This document shows, in pieces, positions 24,763-33,767 of a DNA stretch of 64,000 nt. The notes under the pieces are model-generated. The model was not told where the DNA came from, searched no databases, and saw only the letters and a program-made list of their open reading frames with translations. Location: positions 62,001 to 126,000 of the forward strand of contig NZ_JACIIZ010000012.1 in assembly GCF_014205765.1 (NCBI RefSeq), in the 5' to 3' direction. Position numbers and translations under genes: made by a program. Position 1 is the first letter of the stretch; every line of letters starts with the position of its first letter. The stretch comes from Nitrospirillum iridis. Lineage in GTDB: Bacteria > Pseudomonadota > Alphaproteobacteria > Azospirillales > Azospirillaceae.

Positions 24763-24990
24763 TCACCGACCCTGGCGCCGCCGCCATTCGTCGGCGGCCT
24801 CCCCCATGGTGCGGGCGTTCCCCTGCCCAAGGGCCGCCGCCTTCATCCAGGCCATGAACGATCGGTCGAAACGGAAATCGTCACCGCATTCCCGGCGGAA
24901 GAAGCGGCGGACGTTCTGGGTGGCACGATAGCTGGGGGTGATGGGCGTGTCGCGGCCGACGGGATCGGCATGCCAGTCGAAAGACGTCAT
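24763..24990 (-). CDS. DUF6434-type small protein
   Basis: 75 aa. The sequence TSFDWHADPVGRDTPITPSY, then TQNVRRFFRRECG and FMAWMKAAALGQGNARTM, matches a small domain (DUF6434) also found fused to SAP DNA-binding domains in other proteins. Function unknown. The ATG at 24990 has GGGGAGG 4 nt upstream. It lies just after another small gene on the same strand, so the two may be co-transcribed. Confidence 0.75.
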   Translation of the reverse strand: MTSFDWHADPVGRDTPITPSYRATQNVRRFFRRECGDDFRFDRSFMAWMKAAALGQGNARTMGEAADEWRRRQGR

Positions 24991-25027
24991 GGTCCTCCCC
25001 CCATCCATCAGGCCCAGCCGCCGGGCG

Positions 25028-25237
25028 TCAGTGCCGCGGCCCCTCATGCACCCAGCCGGTCACCATGGCCATCACCTCCGGCGGCAGGTCGCAGGCGCTG
25101 GGATGATGCCAGCGGTAGACGGCGATGGCAGCCTCCAGACAGAATTTCTCGGGCTGGCCACGGCCGCGCATCTCCTGATACGCCCGCACCACGGCGGGTC
25201 GGCAACAGTCGGCGGTATCGCTGTCTCGGCAACCCAT
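25028..25237 (-). CDS. Small cysteine-containing hypothetical protein
   Basis: 69 aa, not recognised. It has a Cys-Cys pair (TADCCRPAV), a further Cys in KFCLEAA and another in SACDLPPEV, with several His and Trp, so metal binding is possible but unproven. The ATG at 25237 has GGAAAGG about 9 nt upstream. It lies 35 nt after the Fur-family gene and 37 nt before the DUF6434 gene, so all three could form one transcript. Confidence 0.62.
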   Translation of the reverse strand: MGCRDSDTADCCRPAVVRAYQEMRGRGQPEKFCLEAAIAVYRWHHPSACDLPPEVMAMVTGWVHEGPRH

Positions 25238-25272
25238 GGGGTGGGCCTTTCCTGACGGGGCGCCGTAAGGCC

Positions 25273-25695
25273 TCACGACCGCTTGGCGCGGTTCAGCGGC
25301 ACGCCGTAAAGCTCCAGCCGGTGGCCGATCAGCTCATAGCCCAATTCGGCCGCCACCTTTTCCTTCAGGCGCTCCAACTCCTCGCTGCGGAACTCGATCA
25401 CCTCGCCCGACTGCAGGTCGATCAGGTGATGGTGATGCTCGTCGCGGATTTCCTCATACCGGGCGCGGCCGTCACCGAAGTCCAGCCGTTCGATGACGTT
25501 GGCCTCCTCGAACAGGCGCATGGTGCGGTAGACGGTGGCGATGGAGATGTTGGGATCGATCTCCACCGCGCGGCGGTAAACCTGCTCCACATCAGGGTGG
25601 TCCATGGCTTCGGACAGCACGCGGCTGATCACCCGCCGCTGCTCGGTCATCTTGAGGCCCTTCTGGATGCAAAGCTGTTCAAGACGCGATGGCAT
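25273..25695 (-). CDS. fur: Fur-family metalloregulator (Fur/Mur-like)
   Basis: 140 aa. The winged-helix domain has TEQRRVISRVLSEAMDHPDVEQVYRRA and ISIATVYRTMRLFEEA. The metal-binding hinge and dimer domain have DEHHHHLIDLQSGEVIEF. The C-terminal CxxC zinc motifs of classical Fur are absent, as in many alphaproteobacterial Fur/Mur proteins, which often answer to manganese. Iron versus manganese sensing cannot be decided from sequence. Two small genes follow. A promoter-like AT stretch (ttagaatgcttatag on the minus strand) lies about 55 nt upstream. Confidence 0.87.
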   Translation of the reverse strand: MPSRLEQLCIQKGLKMTEQRRVISRVLSEAMDHPDVEQVYRRAVEIDPNISIATVYRTMRLFEEANVIERLDFGDGRARYEEIRDEHHHHLIDLQSGEVIEFRSEELERLKEKVAAELGYELIGHRLELYGVPLNRAKRS

Positions 25696-25866
25696 GGGGA
25701 CGCTCCCAAAGACGGATAGGGTGAACCACCCGCCAGTGCAGACGGGAAACTATAAGCATTCTAAACCGACCACCCCGCCCGGTTCGAGTGGAATCGACCG
25801 CAGGGCTGCGGCTGTTTCGTCGCATGAAACGGCGCCGCGGCCAAGGGGACAATCCCACCAGGGGAC

Positions 25867-26220
25867 TCATCCGGGGCCGATGATCTCCAGCAGGCGGTCC
25901 AGCGCGGCCTCGTCCAGCGTCGCGATCCGGCCGGCCAGGCGGTTGGCGACCAGCGTGGCCTTAGGCGTCAGGCCGCTGGTGTCCACCACCACCCGGGGAT
26001 CGGACATCCGGGCCAGGCGCTCCATCTCCTCCGCTTCATCCCAGATGATGCCGAAATAGCCGCAGATCTGGCGCACCAGCATGGGCGAGGGCGTGCCCTT
26101 GCGGCCATGTTCCAGGGCGGACAGGTAGGCGGAGGAGATGTGCAAGGCCGTCGCCATGTCCTTCAGGGCCAACCCGTGCCGTTCCCGCAGTTCCCGCATC
26201 CGCTGGCCGAAGGGCGTCAT
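25867..26220 (-). CDS. XRE-family helix-turn-helix regulator
   Basis: 117 aa. The N-terminal HTH reads GQRMRELRERHGLALKDMATALHIS followed by SAYLSALEHGRKGTPSP, typical of XRE/Cro. The C-terminal half (about residues 65-117) is an unnamed helical domain. The start overlaps the Smr stop by 4 nt (ATGA), so translation is probably coupled and the gene is the last of the mltA-smr-xre operon. Target genes are unknown. Confidence 0.9.
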   Translation of the reverse strand: MTPFGQRMRELRERHGLALKDMATALHISSAYLSALEHGRKGTPSPMLVRQICGYFGIIWDEAEEMERLARMSDPRVVVDTSGLTPKATLVANRLAGRIATLDEAALDRLLEIIGPG

Positions 26221-26801
26221 GGCCGCTGGCGCTTCAGGAGGACGTAGACCGCGCCGCCGCCGCCGTGCTGCGGCTGGGCCTGGCGGATGGCCAGCACCAG
26301 GGGGCGCAAGGGCGCCTCCCCCAGCCAGCGGGGCACGGCGACCCGCAGGATGCCCTTTTCGCGATCAGTGCCCAGGTGGGCGCCGCCGGACCCCTTGCCG
26401 GTGATGATCAGCAGGGTGCGCCGGCCCTCGCGGTGGGCGCGGGCGACGAAGGCGTTCAGCGCGCCGTGCGCCTCCGCCTGGGTCATGCCGTGCAGATCCA
26501 GGCGACCGTCTATGACCATCTGCCCCCGGCGCAAGCGGTCGTCCGTGCGGCGGTCCAGGCCGGCGCGGGCACCGAACACCAGGGGCGGATGGGCCAGGGC
26601 CGGGGCCGGCGCGGCCTTCGGCAGCAGCGGCGGCATGACGGACGGGGGCGGGGTGGGCGCCGCCACGACCGGGGCAGGCGGCGGGGGCTGAAGGGGCGGG
26701 GGTGGAAGGGGCGGACCGCGCCGCAGCGGGGCGGCGTCGCGCATCACCTCACGCCACAGACGGATCTCATCCGACGTGGGCGCGCGACGCTGCCGGCTCA
26801 T
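26217..26801 (-). CDS. Smr/MutS2-type domain protein
   Basis: 194 aa. A Pro-rich disordered linker (about residues 25-75) leads to a C-terminal Smr domain with LDLHGMTQAEAHGAL, LIITGKGSG, LRVAVPRWLGEAP and GGGGAVYVLLKR. Smr domains nick or cleave branched DNA or RNA; stand-alone alphaproteobacterial proteins of this type are uncharacterised. The ATG at 26801 overlaps the mltA stop by 4 nt (ATGA), which decides the start and shows the operon arrangement. Confidence 0.9.
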   Translation of the reverse strand: MSRQRRAPTSDEIRLWREVMRDAAPLRRGPPLPPPPLQPPPPAPVVAAPTPPPSVMPPLLPKAAPAPALAHPPLVFGARAGLDRRTDDRLRRGQMVIDGRLDLHGMTQAEAHGALNAFVARAHREGRRTLLIITGKGSGGAHLGTDREKGILRVAVPRWLGEAPLRPLVLAIRQAQPQHGGGGAVYVLLKRQRP

Positions 26802-28039
26802 GACGCTGGACCACCAGGGGCGCTGGTCTGGCCCGCGGCGGCGCCCGGCGGCGTCACCGTGCGCGGCAGCAACAGCCAATAGCCGCCCCGGCTTTTCATC
26901 AGGCCGGCGCGGTTCTCCGCCTGGGGGCCGTGGCCCCAGAACACGTCGCCACGCACGGGGCCCTGGATGGCGCCGCCGGTGTCCTGCGCCACCATCAGGC
27001 GGGACAGGCGCTTGTCGCCATCCTCGGGATCGGTGACGTCCAGCCACACGGGCAGGCCGTAAGGGATGTGGCTGTGATCCACCGCCAACGACCGGCCCGG
27101 CGTCAGCGCCACGCCCTGGGCCCCCAGGGGGCCATCGCCCTCCAGCGGCTTGAAGAAGACATAGGACGGGTTGCCTTGCATGGTGGCCTGGGCCTGGCCC
27201 GGATTGGCCACCAGCCAGGCGCGGATGGACTGCATGGTGATGCCGTCGCGATCCAGCTTGCCGTCCGCCGCCATCTGGCGCCCGATGGCGACATAGGGCC
27301 AGCCATTCTGGCCGTCATAGGCCACCCGCATCTCGCCGCCCTCCTCCAGCACCACGCGGCCCGAGCCCTGGATGTGCAGGAAGAAGGCGTCAACGGCGTC
27401 GTCCAGCCAAACCAGTTCCAGCCCCTTGCCGGCCAGCGACCCGGCATCGATGCGGCGGCGATCCTCATAGGGCTTCAGCTTGCCGTCCGTCACCCGGCCG
27501 GCGATGCGCTGGCCTTTCAGGCTGTCGCGGAAATCGCCCAGGTCCACCATCACCAGATCGGCGGGGCGGCGGTAGAGGGGCACGGTGTAGCGGCCGTGGC
27601 GGGTGCGGCTGCCGCGCAGATCGGCCTCGTAATATCCGGTGAACAGGCCGTCGGCGTTGCCGTTGTCGGTGGCCCGCCAGGGCTGGAACCAGCGTTCCAG
27701 GGCCGCGCGCGCCATGGTTTCGTTGCCCGGCGGCAGATTCTTCAGCGCGGAACAGGGCGCGTTCCAGTCCTGCGGCTTACCGGCCACCCCCGTCGTCTGC
27801 CGCAGCAGCTTGTCACAGGAGCGCAAAAGCGCGGGCAGCGCCTCCGTCACCTTGTCGGCCTGCCAGCCGGGCAGATCGGCGAAGCTGGCCGGCTGCAGCA
27901 CCAGCTTCGCGCCCGGGGCGGGTGCCGGCGGGGCCGGCGCCGGCTCTTCCAGACCCAGAAGGGAGCAGGCGGTGGTCAACAGCAGCAGGGCGCCCATGAC
28001 GCCGCGCGCCGCACGGGCGAAAACAGGCCGGCACGGCAT
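26798..28039 (-). CDS. mltA: Membrane-bound lytic murein transglycosylase A
   Basis: Outer-membrane lipoprotein that cleaves peptidoglycan glycan strands with 1,6-anhydro product; 413 aa. The signal has a lipobox (LLLLTTAC, about residues 17-24). The MltA barrel contains FTGYYEADLRGSRTR and a characteristic HIQGSGRV segment. The 3D domain near the C-terminus carries the catalytic Asp in VAQDTGGAIQGPVRGDVFWG. The ATG at 28039 with GAGGAA upstream is used; a TTG eight codons earlier is less likely. It is the first gene of the mltA-smr-xre run and follows the Tim44-type gene. Confidence 0.94.
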   Translation of the reverse strand: MPCRPVFARAARGVMGALLLLTTACSLLGLEEPAPAPPAPAPGAKLVLQPASFADLPGWQADKVTEALPALLRSCDKLLRQTTGVAGKPQDWNAPCSALKNLPPGNETMARAALERWFQPWRATDNGNADGLFTGYYEADLRGSRTRHGRYTVPLYRRPADLVMVDLGDFRDSLKGQRIAGRVTDGKLKPYEDRRRIDAGSLAGKGLELVWLDDAVDAFFLHIQGSGRVVLEEGGEMRVAYDGQNGWPYVAIGRQMAADGKLDRDGITMQSIRAWLVANPGQAQATMQGNPSYVFFKPLEGDGPLGAQGVALTPGRSLAVDHSHIPYGLPVWLDVTDPEDGDKRLSRLMVAQDTGGAIQGPVRGDVFWGHGPQAENRAGLMKSRGGYWLLLPRTVTPPGAAAGQTSAPGGPAS

Positions 28040-28151
28040 GGGCAATGGTTCCTCGCAAGGCAACTGGGACGGACGTGCGCCCGACCTTAAAACGGATCGC
28101 CGCCGGATGGAAACACCGGATGAGGGAACCGCGACGCGTTTTGGGACCCGA

Positions 28152-28862
28152 TCAGTGGGGAACGCGGGTTTCCACCAAGCGCCAGTTGGGATCGGACGAT
28201 TTGGTGTCGCGGGCGAATGTCCAGATGTCGACCACTTCCACCGAATGGTCGGCGTCGCCGTCCACCACCGCGCCCTGACTGTCGCGGGTCACGTTGGTCT
28301 GGTGGGTGATGAACTTCACCGTGCACAGCGCCTGGCCTTCCAACAGGCGGGCCTGCACCATGTCCACCGTGTCGAAGGCCTGGATGTGCGCCTCCAGCGT
28401 CTCACCGGCCTGGCGGCGCGCCTCGATGGCCTTGGCGAAATCGGTGTAGACGGCATCGGCCAGCAGCGGGCGCAGCGCGCCGGTGTCGCCGCGGGCGAAG
28501 GCATCGACGATGATGCCGAAGGCGCTTTCCGCGCCCTTCAGGAAGGAACGCTCATCAAAGCTGGGGTCGGCCTGATGGATGCGGGCCAAGCCGGCATCCA
28601 GCGACAGGGGCCCGTCATAGTCGGGCGGGGTGACATCGCGGGCCGTGCCCTCGATCACCTTGCCGCCCACGACCTGGGGCTGGAAGCGGGGCGGAACGGC
28701 CCCCTGCGCGCCGGGCGGCGGGGGAGGCACCACGGTGAAGGGGTTGGGGCGCTCACGCTCCTCCCCCGTCTTGCGGCCCAGCGCCTTGTGCAGCTGATAG
28801 CCCAGGAACACGGCGATCATCGCGAAGATGATGATTTCGAAGAAATAGGTATTGTCGCCCAT
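28152..28862 (-). CDS. Tim44/TimA-like membrane adaptor protein
   Basis: 236 aa. An N-terminal membrane anchor (EIIIFAMIAVFLGYQL, residues 9-24) is followed by a Pro-rich linker and a Tim44-like domain from about residue 85. That domain has PLLADAVYTDFAKAIEARR and VVDIWTFARDTKSSDPNWRLVET. TimA is the bacterial relative of mitochondrial Tim44, but its role in bacteria is not settled. In alphaproteobacteria it commonly neighbours mltA and fxsA, as here. The ATG at 28862 puts the membrane helix at the N-terminus. Confidence 0.9.
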   Translation of the reverse strand: MGDNTYFFEIIIFAMIAVFLGYQLHKALGRKTGEERERPNPFTVVPPPPPGAQGAVPPRFQPQVVGGKVIEGTARDVTPPDYDGPLSLDAGLARIHQADPSFDERSFLKGAESAFGIIVDAFARGDTGALRPLLADAVYTDFAKAIEARRQAGETLEAHIQAFDTVDMVQARLLEGQALCTVKFITHQTNVTRDSQGAVVDGDADHSVEVVDIWTFARDTKSSDPNWRLVETRVPH

Positions 28863-29023
28863 TGCAGACTTCGAACCTCCGGCGCTTGAAATCGTCCCGC
28901 GTCCCAGGCCCAATCCGAACCTGGATACGGGGGCTTCGCCCCACCATGTTAAGACCGAACACCCGTACAATACGGGCCGGCCTACTGCTGTAGATAGGCG
29001 GCACCCGCAGAAAGAGCAAGCCA

Positions 29024-29503
29024 ATGCGCCTTCCCCTTTTCCTCATAGCCTATCTTCTGGTGGAAATCGCCGCCTTCGCCTGGGTCGGGGAGAAGGTGGG
29101 CGTCCTGGGCACCGTGGCCCTGGTCGTGCTCTCCACCGTGGTGGGCTTGTCGCTGGTGCAGCGGCAGGGCCTGGACGCCCTGCGCAAGGTGGCAAGGTCG
29201 ACCCCTGGCGAGGCTCCGGTGGTGGCGTGGGACGGCCTGTGCCTGGCCACGGCCGGCGTGCTGTTCGCCGTGCCCGGCTTCGTCAGCGACCTGGCGGGCG
29301 TGGCCCTGCTGATCCCGCCGGTGCGCCGCGTGCTGCTGGCCCAGGCCCAGCGCCTGTCGGGCGCGCGCTTCACCGTGCGCGCCACCAGCGGGGGGCGTAC
29401 CAGCGGGGGCTACGCCGCCCCCACCCGGCCCACCACCGTCATCGACGGCGACTTCGTGGATGTGACCCGGCCCGAACCAGGGCCGACCCTGCCCAAGGAG
29501 TGA
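29024..29503 (+). CDS. fxsA: FxsA family membrane protein
   Basis: 159 aa. Two hydrophobic regions (residues 1-45 and about 70-95) contain the FxsA features EIAAFAWVGEKVG, GLSLVQRQGLDALRKV and ATAGVLFAVPGFVSDLAGVALL. The C-terminal tail is Gly/Thr-rich and variable. E. coli FxsA relieves phage T7 exclusion by the F plasmid when overproduced; its normal role is unknown. It is divergent from the Tim44-type gene, 161 nt apart, and convergent with mutS. Confidence 0.92.
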   Translation: MRLPLFLIAYLLVEIAAFAWVGEKVGVLGTVALVVLSTVVGLSLVQRQGLDALRKVARSTPGEAPVVAWDGLCLATAGVLFAVPGFVSDLAGVALLIPPVRRVLLAQAQRLSGARFTVRATSGGRTSGGYAAPTRPTTVIDGDFVDVTRPEPGPTLPKE

Positions 29504-29527
29504 AGGCTCAGGCGCCAGCCCCGCGCG

Positions 29528-32242
29528 TCAGAGCAAACCCTTCAGCCGGTACAGTTCCTCCAGCGCCTGGCGCGGCGTCAGCTCGTCAGGGCTGACCGAC
29601 TTCAATGCCGCCAGCGCCGGCGGTTCCGGTAACGCCGGGGCGGGCTGCGGCGCCCGGCGCACGGGCGCGCTGAACAGGGGCAGGTCGTCGGCCAGGCGGG
29701 TGACGGCGCTGCCCTGGTCGCCCGCCTCCAGGATGGCCAGCACCTCTTCAGCACGGCTGATCACCGTGGACGGCAGGCCCGCCAGGCGGGCGACATGGAT
29801 GCCATAGCTGCGGTCGGCGGCCCCCGCCGCCACCTCATGCAGGAAGACGACGTCGCCCTGCCATTCCTTGATGCGCATGGTGTGGCAGGCCAGCGACGGC
29901 AGCTTGGCCGCCAGGGTGGTCAGCTCATGGTAATGCGTGGCGAACAGGGCGCGGCAGCGGGTGACCTCATGCAGATGCTCCACCGCCGCCCAGGCGATGG
30001 ACAGGCCATCGAAGGTGGCGGTGCCACGCCCGATCTCATCCAGGATGACCAGGCTGCGCGGCGTGGCCTGGTTCAGGATGGCCGCCGTCTCCACCATCTC
30101 CACCATGAAGGTGGAGCGGCCACGGGCCAGGTCGTCGGCGGCACCCACGCGGCTGAACAGCCGGTCGACGGCGCCGATGTGGGCGGCGTCCGCCGGCACG
30201 AAGCTGCCCATCTGCGCCAGCACCGCCACCAGGGCGTTCTGGCGCAGGAAGGTCGATTTACCCGCCATGTTGGGGCCGGTCAGCAGCCACAGGCGGTTGG
30301 CGTCCGACAAGTCGCAGTCATTGGCGACGAAGGGCCCGCTGGCGGTCGCCACCAACGCCGCCTCCACCACCGGATGGCGGCCGCGCACCAGGCGGAATTC
30401 GCGGCTGTCGTCCACCACCGGGCGGCACCAGCGGCATTCCACCGCGATGTCGGCCAGCGCGGTCGCCACGTCCAGCAGCGCCAGCGCCTGGGCGGTGCTG
30501 GCCACCTCCTCCGCCTTGGCCAGAACGGCCTGGGTCAGATCCTCGAACAGCGACAGTTCCAGGGCCAGCGCCTTGTCGCCCGCCTCCGCCACCCGGCGTT
30601 CCAGGTCCGACAGCTCCACCGTGGTGAAGCGCATGGCGTTGGCCAGGGTCTGGCGGTGGATGTAGGTGCCCCGCTGCTCCGCCGCCATCAGCTTGTCGCC
30701 GTGCTGGGCCGTGACCTCGATGTAATAGCCCAGCACGTTGTTGTGCCGGATCTTGAGGGTGTTGATGCCCGTGGCCTCGGCATAGCGGGCCTGAAGGTTG
30801 GCGATCAGGCGGCGCGAGTCGTCGCGCAGTTCCTTCAGCTCATCCAGGGGGGCGGAATAGCCCCGGGCGATGAAGCCGCCGTCGCGGGCGTTCAGCGGCA
30901 GGTCGGCGTCCAGGGCCGCCGTCAGGGTGGCCACCAGGTCGCCCGGCACCCGCACGCCGCGCAGGGCGTCCAGCAGGCCCGGGGGCAGCGGCGGCTCCAG
31001 CGCGCCGCGCAGGGCCTCCGCCGGGAAGGTGTCGCGGATGTCGCGCGCCCGGCCCAGGCCGTCGCGGATGCCGGCCAGGTCGCGCGGGCTACCCCGGCCC
31101 AGGCTGATGCGGGACAGCGCGCGCTCGATATCCGGCGCCCGGCCCAAATGGGCGCGGATGTCGGCGCGCAAGCCCCCCTGCTCCACGAAATAAGCCACCG
31201 TGTCCAGCCGCCGGCCGATGGCCACGGGGTCGGTGAGGGGGGAGGACAGGTGGGCCGCCAGCAAACGCGCGCCCGCACCGGTGACGGTGCGGTCGATGGC
31301 GCCCAGCAGGCTGCCGCGCTTCTCCCCCGTCAGGGTGCGGGAGAGTTCCAGGTTGCGGCGGGACGCCGGGTCGATCTCCATGACCGCGCCCAGCGCCAGG
31401 CGACGCGGCCGGTCCAGGCGCGGCACCCGGCCCTTCTGGGTCAGTTCCACATAGTCGACCAGGGAGCCAGCGGCCGCCACCTCCGCCCGGCTGAAGCTGC
31501 CGAAGGCGTCCAGCGTGCCGACGCCGTACAGGTCCAGCAGGCGCTGGCGGCCGTTCTCGCTGTCGAAACGGGCGTTGGGCTGCACCGTCAGCTGGTCGCG
31601 CCACTCGGCCCACAGCTCGAACAGCTCCGGCTGCTGGGTCAGGCGTTCGGACAGCAGCAGTTCGCCGGGCGCCAGGCGGGCCAGGGCCGCCGGCAGGGCC
31701 GGGCGCTCCACCGGTTGCAGGGTCAGCTCACCGGTGGACAGGTCCAGCCAGGAAAGGCCCAGGGCGCCGCCCACCTCGGCCAAGGCGGCCAGGTAGTTAT
31801 TGGAGCGGGCGTCCAGCAGCCCGTCCTCGGTGATGGTGCCGGGGGTGACCACCCGCACCACCTCGCGCCGCACCACGGCCTTGCCGCCGCGCTTGCGCGC
31901 CTCCGCCGGGTCTTCCGTCTGTTCACAGATGGCGACGCGGAAGCCCAACCGGATGAGGCGGGAGAGATAGTTCTCGTGGGAATGCACGGGGACGCCGCAC
32001 ATGGGGATTTCCTCCCCCAGATGCAGGCCGCGCTTGGTCAGCGTGATGTCCAGCGCCCGGGCCGCCGCCACCGCGTCGTCGAAGAACATCTCGTAGAAAT
32101 CGCCCATGCGGTAGAACAGCAGGGCGCCCGGATGCTGGGCCTTGATCTCCAGGTATTGGACCATCATGGGCGTGACGCCCTGAGGGGCCGCCGGAGAGGG
32201 GGGGACCGGGGACGGGAGGTCGTTGGTGTCGGGCACGGGCAC
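29528..32242 (-). CDS. mutS: DNA mismatch repair protein MutS
   Basis: 904 aa, full length. The N-terminal mismatch-binding domain holds the [11 protein letters not shown] signature (Phe-X-Glu wedge). The connector, lever and clamp regions follow. The C-terminal ABC-type ATPase has Walker [10 protein letters not shown], Walker [11 protein letters not shown] and the D-loop FATHYHELT. It recognises mispairs and recruits MutL, which is not in the window. The ATG at 32242 gives a 35-residue Pro-rich leader; a later start is possible. It is convergent with fxsA. Confidence 0.97.
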   Translation of the reverse strand: MPVPDTNDLPSPVPPSPAAPQGVTPMMVQYLEIKAQHPGALLFYRMGDFYEMFFDDAVAAARALDITLTKRGLHLGEEIPMCGVPVHSHENYLSRLIRLGFRVAICEQTEDPAEARKRGGKAVVRREVVRVVTPGTITEDGLLDARSNNYLAALAEVGGALGLSWLDLSTGELTLQPVERPALPAALARLAPGELLLSERLTQQPELFELWAEWRDQLTVQPNARFDSENGRQRLLDLYGVGTLDAFGSFSRAEVAAAGSLVDYVELTQKGRVPRLDRPRRLALGAVMEIDPASRRNLELSRTLTGEKRGSLLGAIDRTVTGAGARLLAAHLSSPLTDPVAIGRRLDTVAYFVEQGGLRADIRAHLGRAPDIERALSRISLGRGSPRDLAGIRDGLGRARDIRDTFPAEALRGALEPPLPPGLLDALRGVRVPGDLVATLTAALDADLPLNARDGGFIARGYSAPLDELKELRDDSRRLIANLQARYAEATGINTLKIRHNNVLGYYIEVTAQHGDKLMAAEQRGTYIHRQTLANAMRFTTVELSDLERRVAEAGDKALALELSLFEDLTQAVLAKAEEVASTAQALALLDVATALADIAVECRWCRPVVDDSREFRLVRGRHPVVEAALVATASGPFVANDCDLSDANRLWLLTGPNMAGKSTFLRQNALVAVLAQMGSFVPADAAHIGAVDRLFSRVGAADDLARGRSTFMVEMVETAAILNQATPRSLVILDEIGRGTATFDGLSIAWAAVEHLHEVTRCRALFATHYHELTTLAAKLPSLACHTMRIKEWQGDVVFLHEVAAGAADRSYGIHVARLAGLPSTVISRAEEVLAILEAGDQGSAVTRLADDLPLFSAPVRRAPQPAPALPEPPALAALKSVSPDELTPRQALEELYRLKGLL

Positions 32243-32333
32243 TATATCCGGTAGGACGGGGCGGAAAGGCCCTTAGGTATAGCGCCGTCAGCCCGCCAAG
32301 CCGAGTCCGTTCCGTCTACCGGCCCGGGCCGGG

Positions 32334-32867
32334 TCACGCCGCCCGCAGGCCCAGGCGGCGGTGCACCTCGTCCAGCAGGCCGTCCGCCGCCGCCTCGATC
32401 AGGTCCAGCACCAGATCGAACTGGTCTTCCGCGCCGTAGTAGGGATCGGGCACGTCATGCCCCTTATGGTCCGGGGCGTAGTCCAGGAACAGCTGCACCC
32501 GGTCCCGCAGGGCGGGCGGGGCCAACCGGCGCAGGAAGTCCAGATGGTCACGGTCCATGGCCAGCACCATGTCGTACCGTTCGAAATCGTCGGCATCCAC
32601 CCGGCGGGCGCGCAGGGCCGACAGGTCCACCCCACGATAGCGCGCGGCCTCCACCGCCCGGATGTCCGGCGCCTCCCCCACATGATAGCCGTGGGTGCCG
32701 GCGCTGGCGACGACGACGCGGTCACCCAGCCCATCCATGGTCAAGCGGCGGCGCATCACGCCCTCCGCCGTGGGGGAGCGGCAGATGTTGCCGGTGCAGA
32801 CGAAAAGAATCGAGATTTTCTGATGATTTTCCAATGCCTTACCCTTATTCCGGGAGTGCCAAGACAT
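32334..32867 (-). CDS. Low molecular weight protein-tyrosine phosphatase
   Basis: 177 aa. The P-loop VCTGNICRSPTAEG is near residues 24-37 (catalytic Cys and Arg) and the acid loop DVPDPYYG is in the C-terminal part, both diagnostic of LMW-PTP. These enzymes dephosphorylate tyrosine kinases of exopolysaccharide systems, or act on arginine phosphate in some bacteria; no such partner genes are nearby. A start at a later in-frame codon (about residue 15) would fit the usual shorter N-terminus, so the ATG at 32867 is uncertain. Confidence 0.92.
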   Translation of the reverse strand: MSWHSRNKGKALENHQKISILFVCTGNICRSPTAEGVMRRRLTMDGLGDRVVVASAGTHGYHVGEAPDIRAVEAARYRGVDLSALRARRVDADDFERYDMVLAMDRDHLDFLRRLAPPALRDRVQLFLDYAPDHKGHDVPDPYYGAEDQFDLVLDLIEAAADGLLDEVHRRLGLRAA

Positions 32868-33083
32868 CTAGGCCGACTGTAGCAACCTTGAACACTGGAA
32901 TCAAATGGTCACCCCATACCCCTACCGTAAGGAGGGGGTGTCGGCATCAGCGGCTGCGACGATGCGGCCAGCCCTTCCTTCTTGCGGGCCGCCGTCCCAC
33001 CGCCCAAGATGCGCCCGTCCCCGTCGGTGGCAGCCGCCGGGGCCAGACACGGATAGCCAGGCCACGGCAAGACAGGTCCCCCC

Positions 33084-33767
33084 ATGCCCCTTATCGACGT
33101 CACCGGCCTGCGCCACGCCATCGCCGGCCGACCCGTGCTGGACATCCCCCATTGGTCGGTTGAGAGCGGACGGCACTGCCTGCTGCTGGGCCCCAGCGGC
33201 AGCGGCAAGACCACCCTGATCCACGCGCTGGCCGGGCTGAAACGGCCGGACCAGGGCCGCATCCTGCTGGACGGGCAGGCGGTCTGGGACCTGGCGGCGG
33301 CGGGCCGGGACGCCCTGCGGGGCCGGTTGATCGGCATCGTCTTCCAGACCCTGCACCTGGTGCCGGCGCTGGACGTGGCGCAGAACCTGCACCTGGCCCG
33401 CTGGCTGGCGGGTCTGCCGCGCGACACCCGGGCGGTGGCCGGCGCCCTGGACCGGGTGGGCCTGGGCAACCGCCTGGGCGCCCGGCCGGAGCAGCTGAGC
33501 CAGGGGGAGAAGCAGCGGGTGGCCATCGCCCGCGCCGTCGTCACGGCACCCAAGCTGATCCTGGCGGATGAGCCGACCTCGGCCCTGGATGACGAGAACT
33601 GCGCCCGCGTGCTGGACCTGCTGCTGGAACAGGCGGAGGTGTGCGGCGCCACCCTGCTGGTGGCCACCCACGACGGGCGCACCCGCGACCGTATCGCCGA
33701 CCGGCTGGAACTGCCCAAGCTGGGCGCCCCGGCCCGAACCACCCTGGGGGAAGGCCACGCCGCATGA
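33084..33767 (+). CDS. ABC transporter ATPase (LolD/MacB type)
   Basis: 227 aa. Walker A GPSGSGKTT is at residues 36-44, the Q-loop is in VFQTLHLVPALD, the signature is LSQGEKQRVAIARA, Walker B is LILADEPTSALD and the switch His is in VATHD. This is the LolD/FtsE/MacB subfamily that pairs with FtsX-like mechanotransmitter permeases, and indeed such a permease gene overlaps its stop by 4 nt (ATGA). A weak ribosome site precedes the ATG. The 216 nt upstream shows no recognised operator. Confidence 0.92.
   Translation: MPLIDVTGLRHAIAGRPVLDIPHWSVESGRHCLLLGPSGSGKTTLIHALAGLKRPDQGRILLDGQAVWDLAAAGRDALRGRLIGIVFQTLHLVPALDVAQNLHLARWLAGLPRDTRAVAGALDRVGLGNRLGARPEQLSQGEKQRVAIARAVVTAPKLILADEPTSALDDENCARVLDLLLEQAEVCGATLLVATHDGRTRDRIADRLELPKLGAPARTTLGEGHAA

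Noticed and set aside
29795-32254. Long open frame antisense to mutS
   Set aside because: Gln/Gly/Arg-rich shadow of the mutS codons; no ribosome site or motif.
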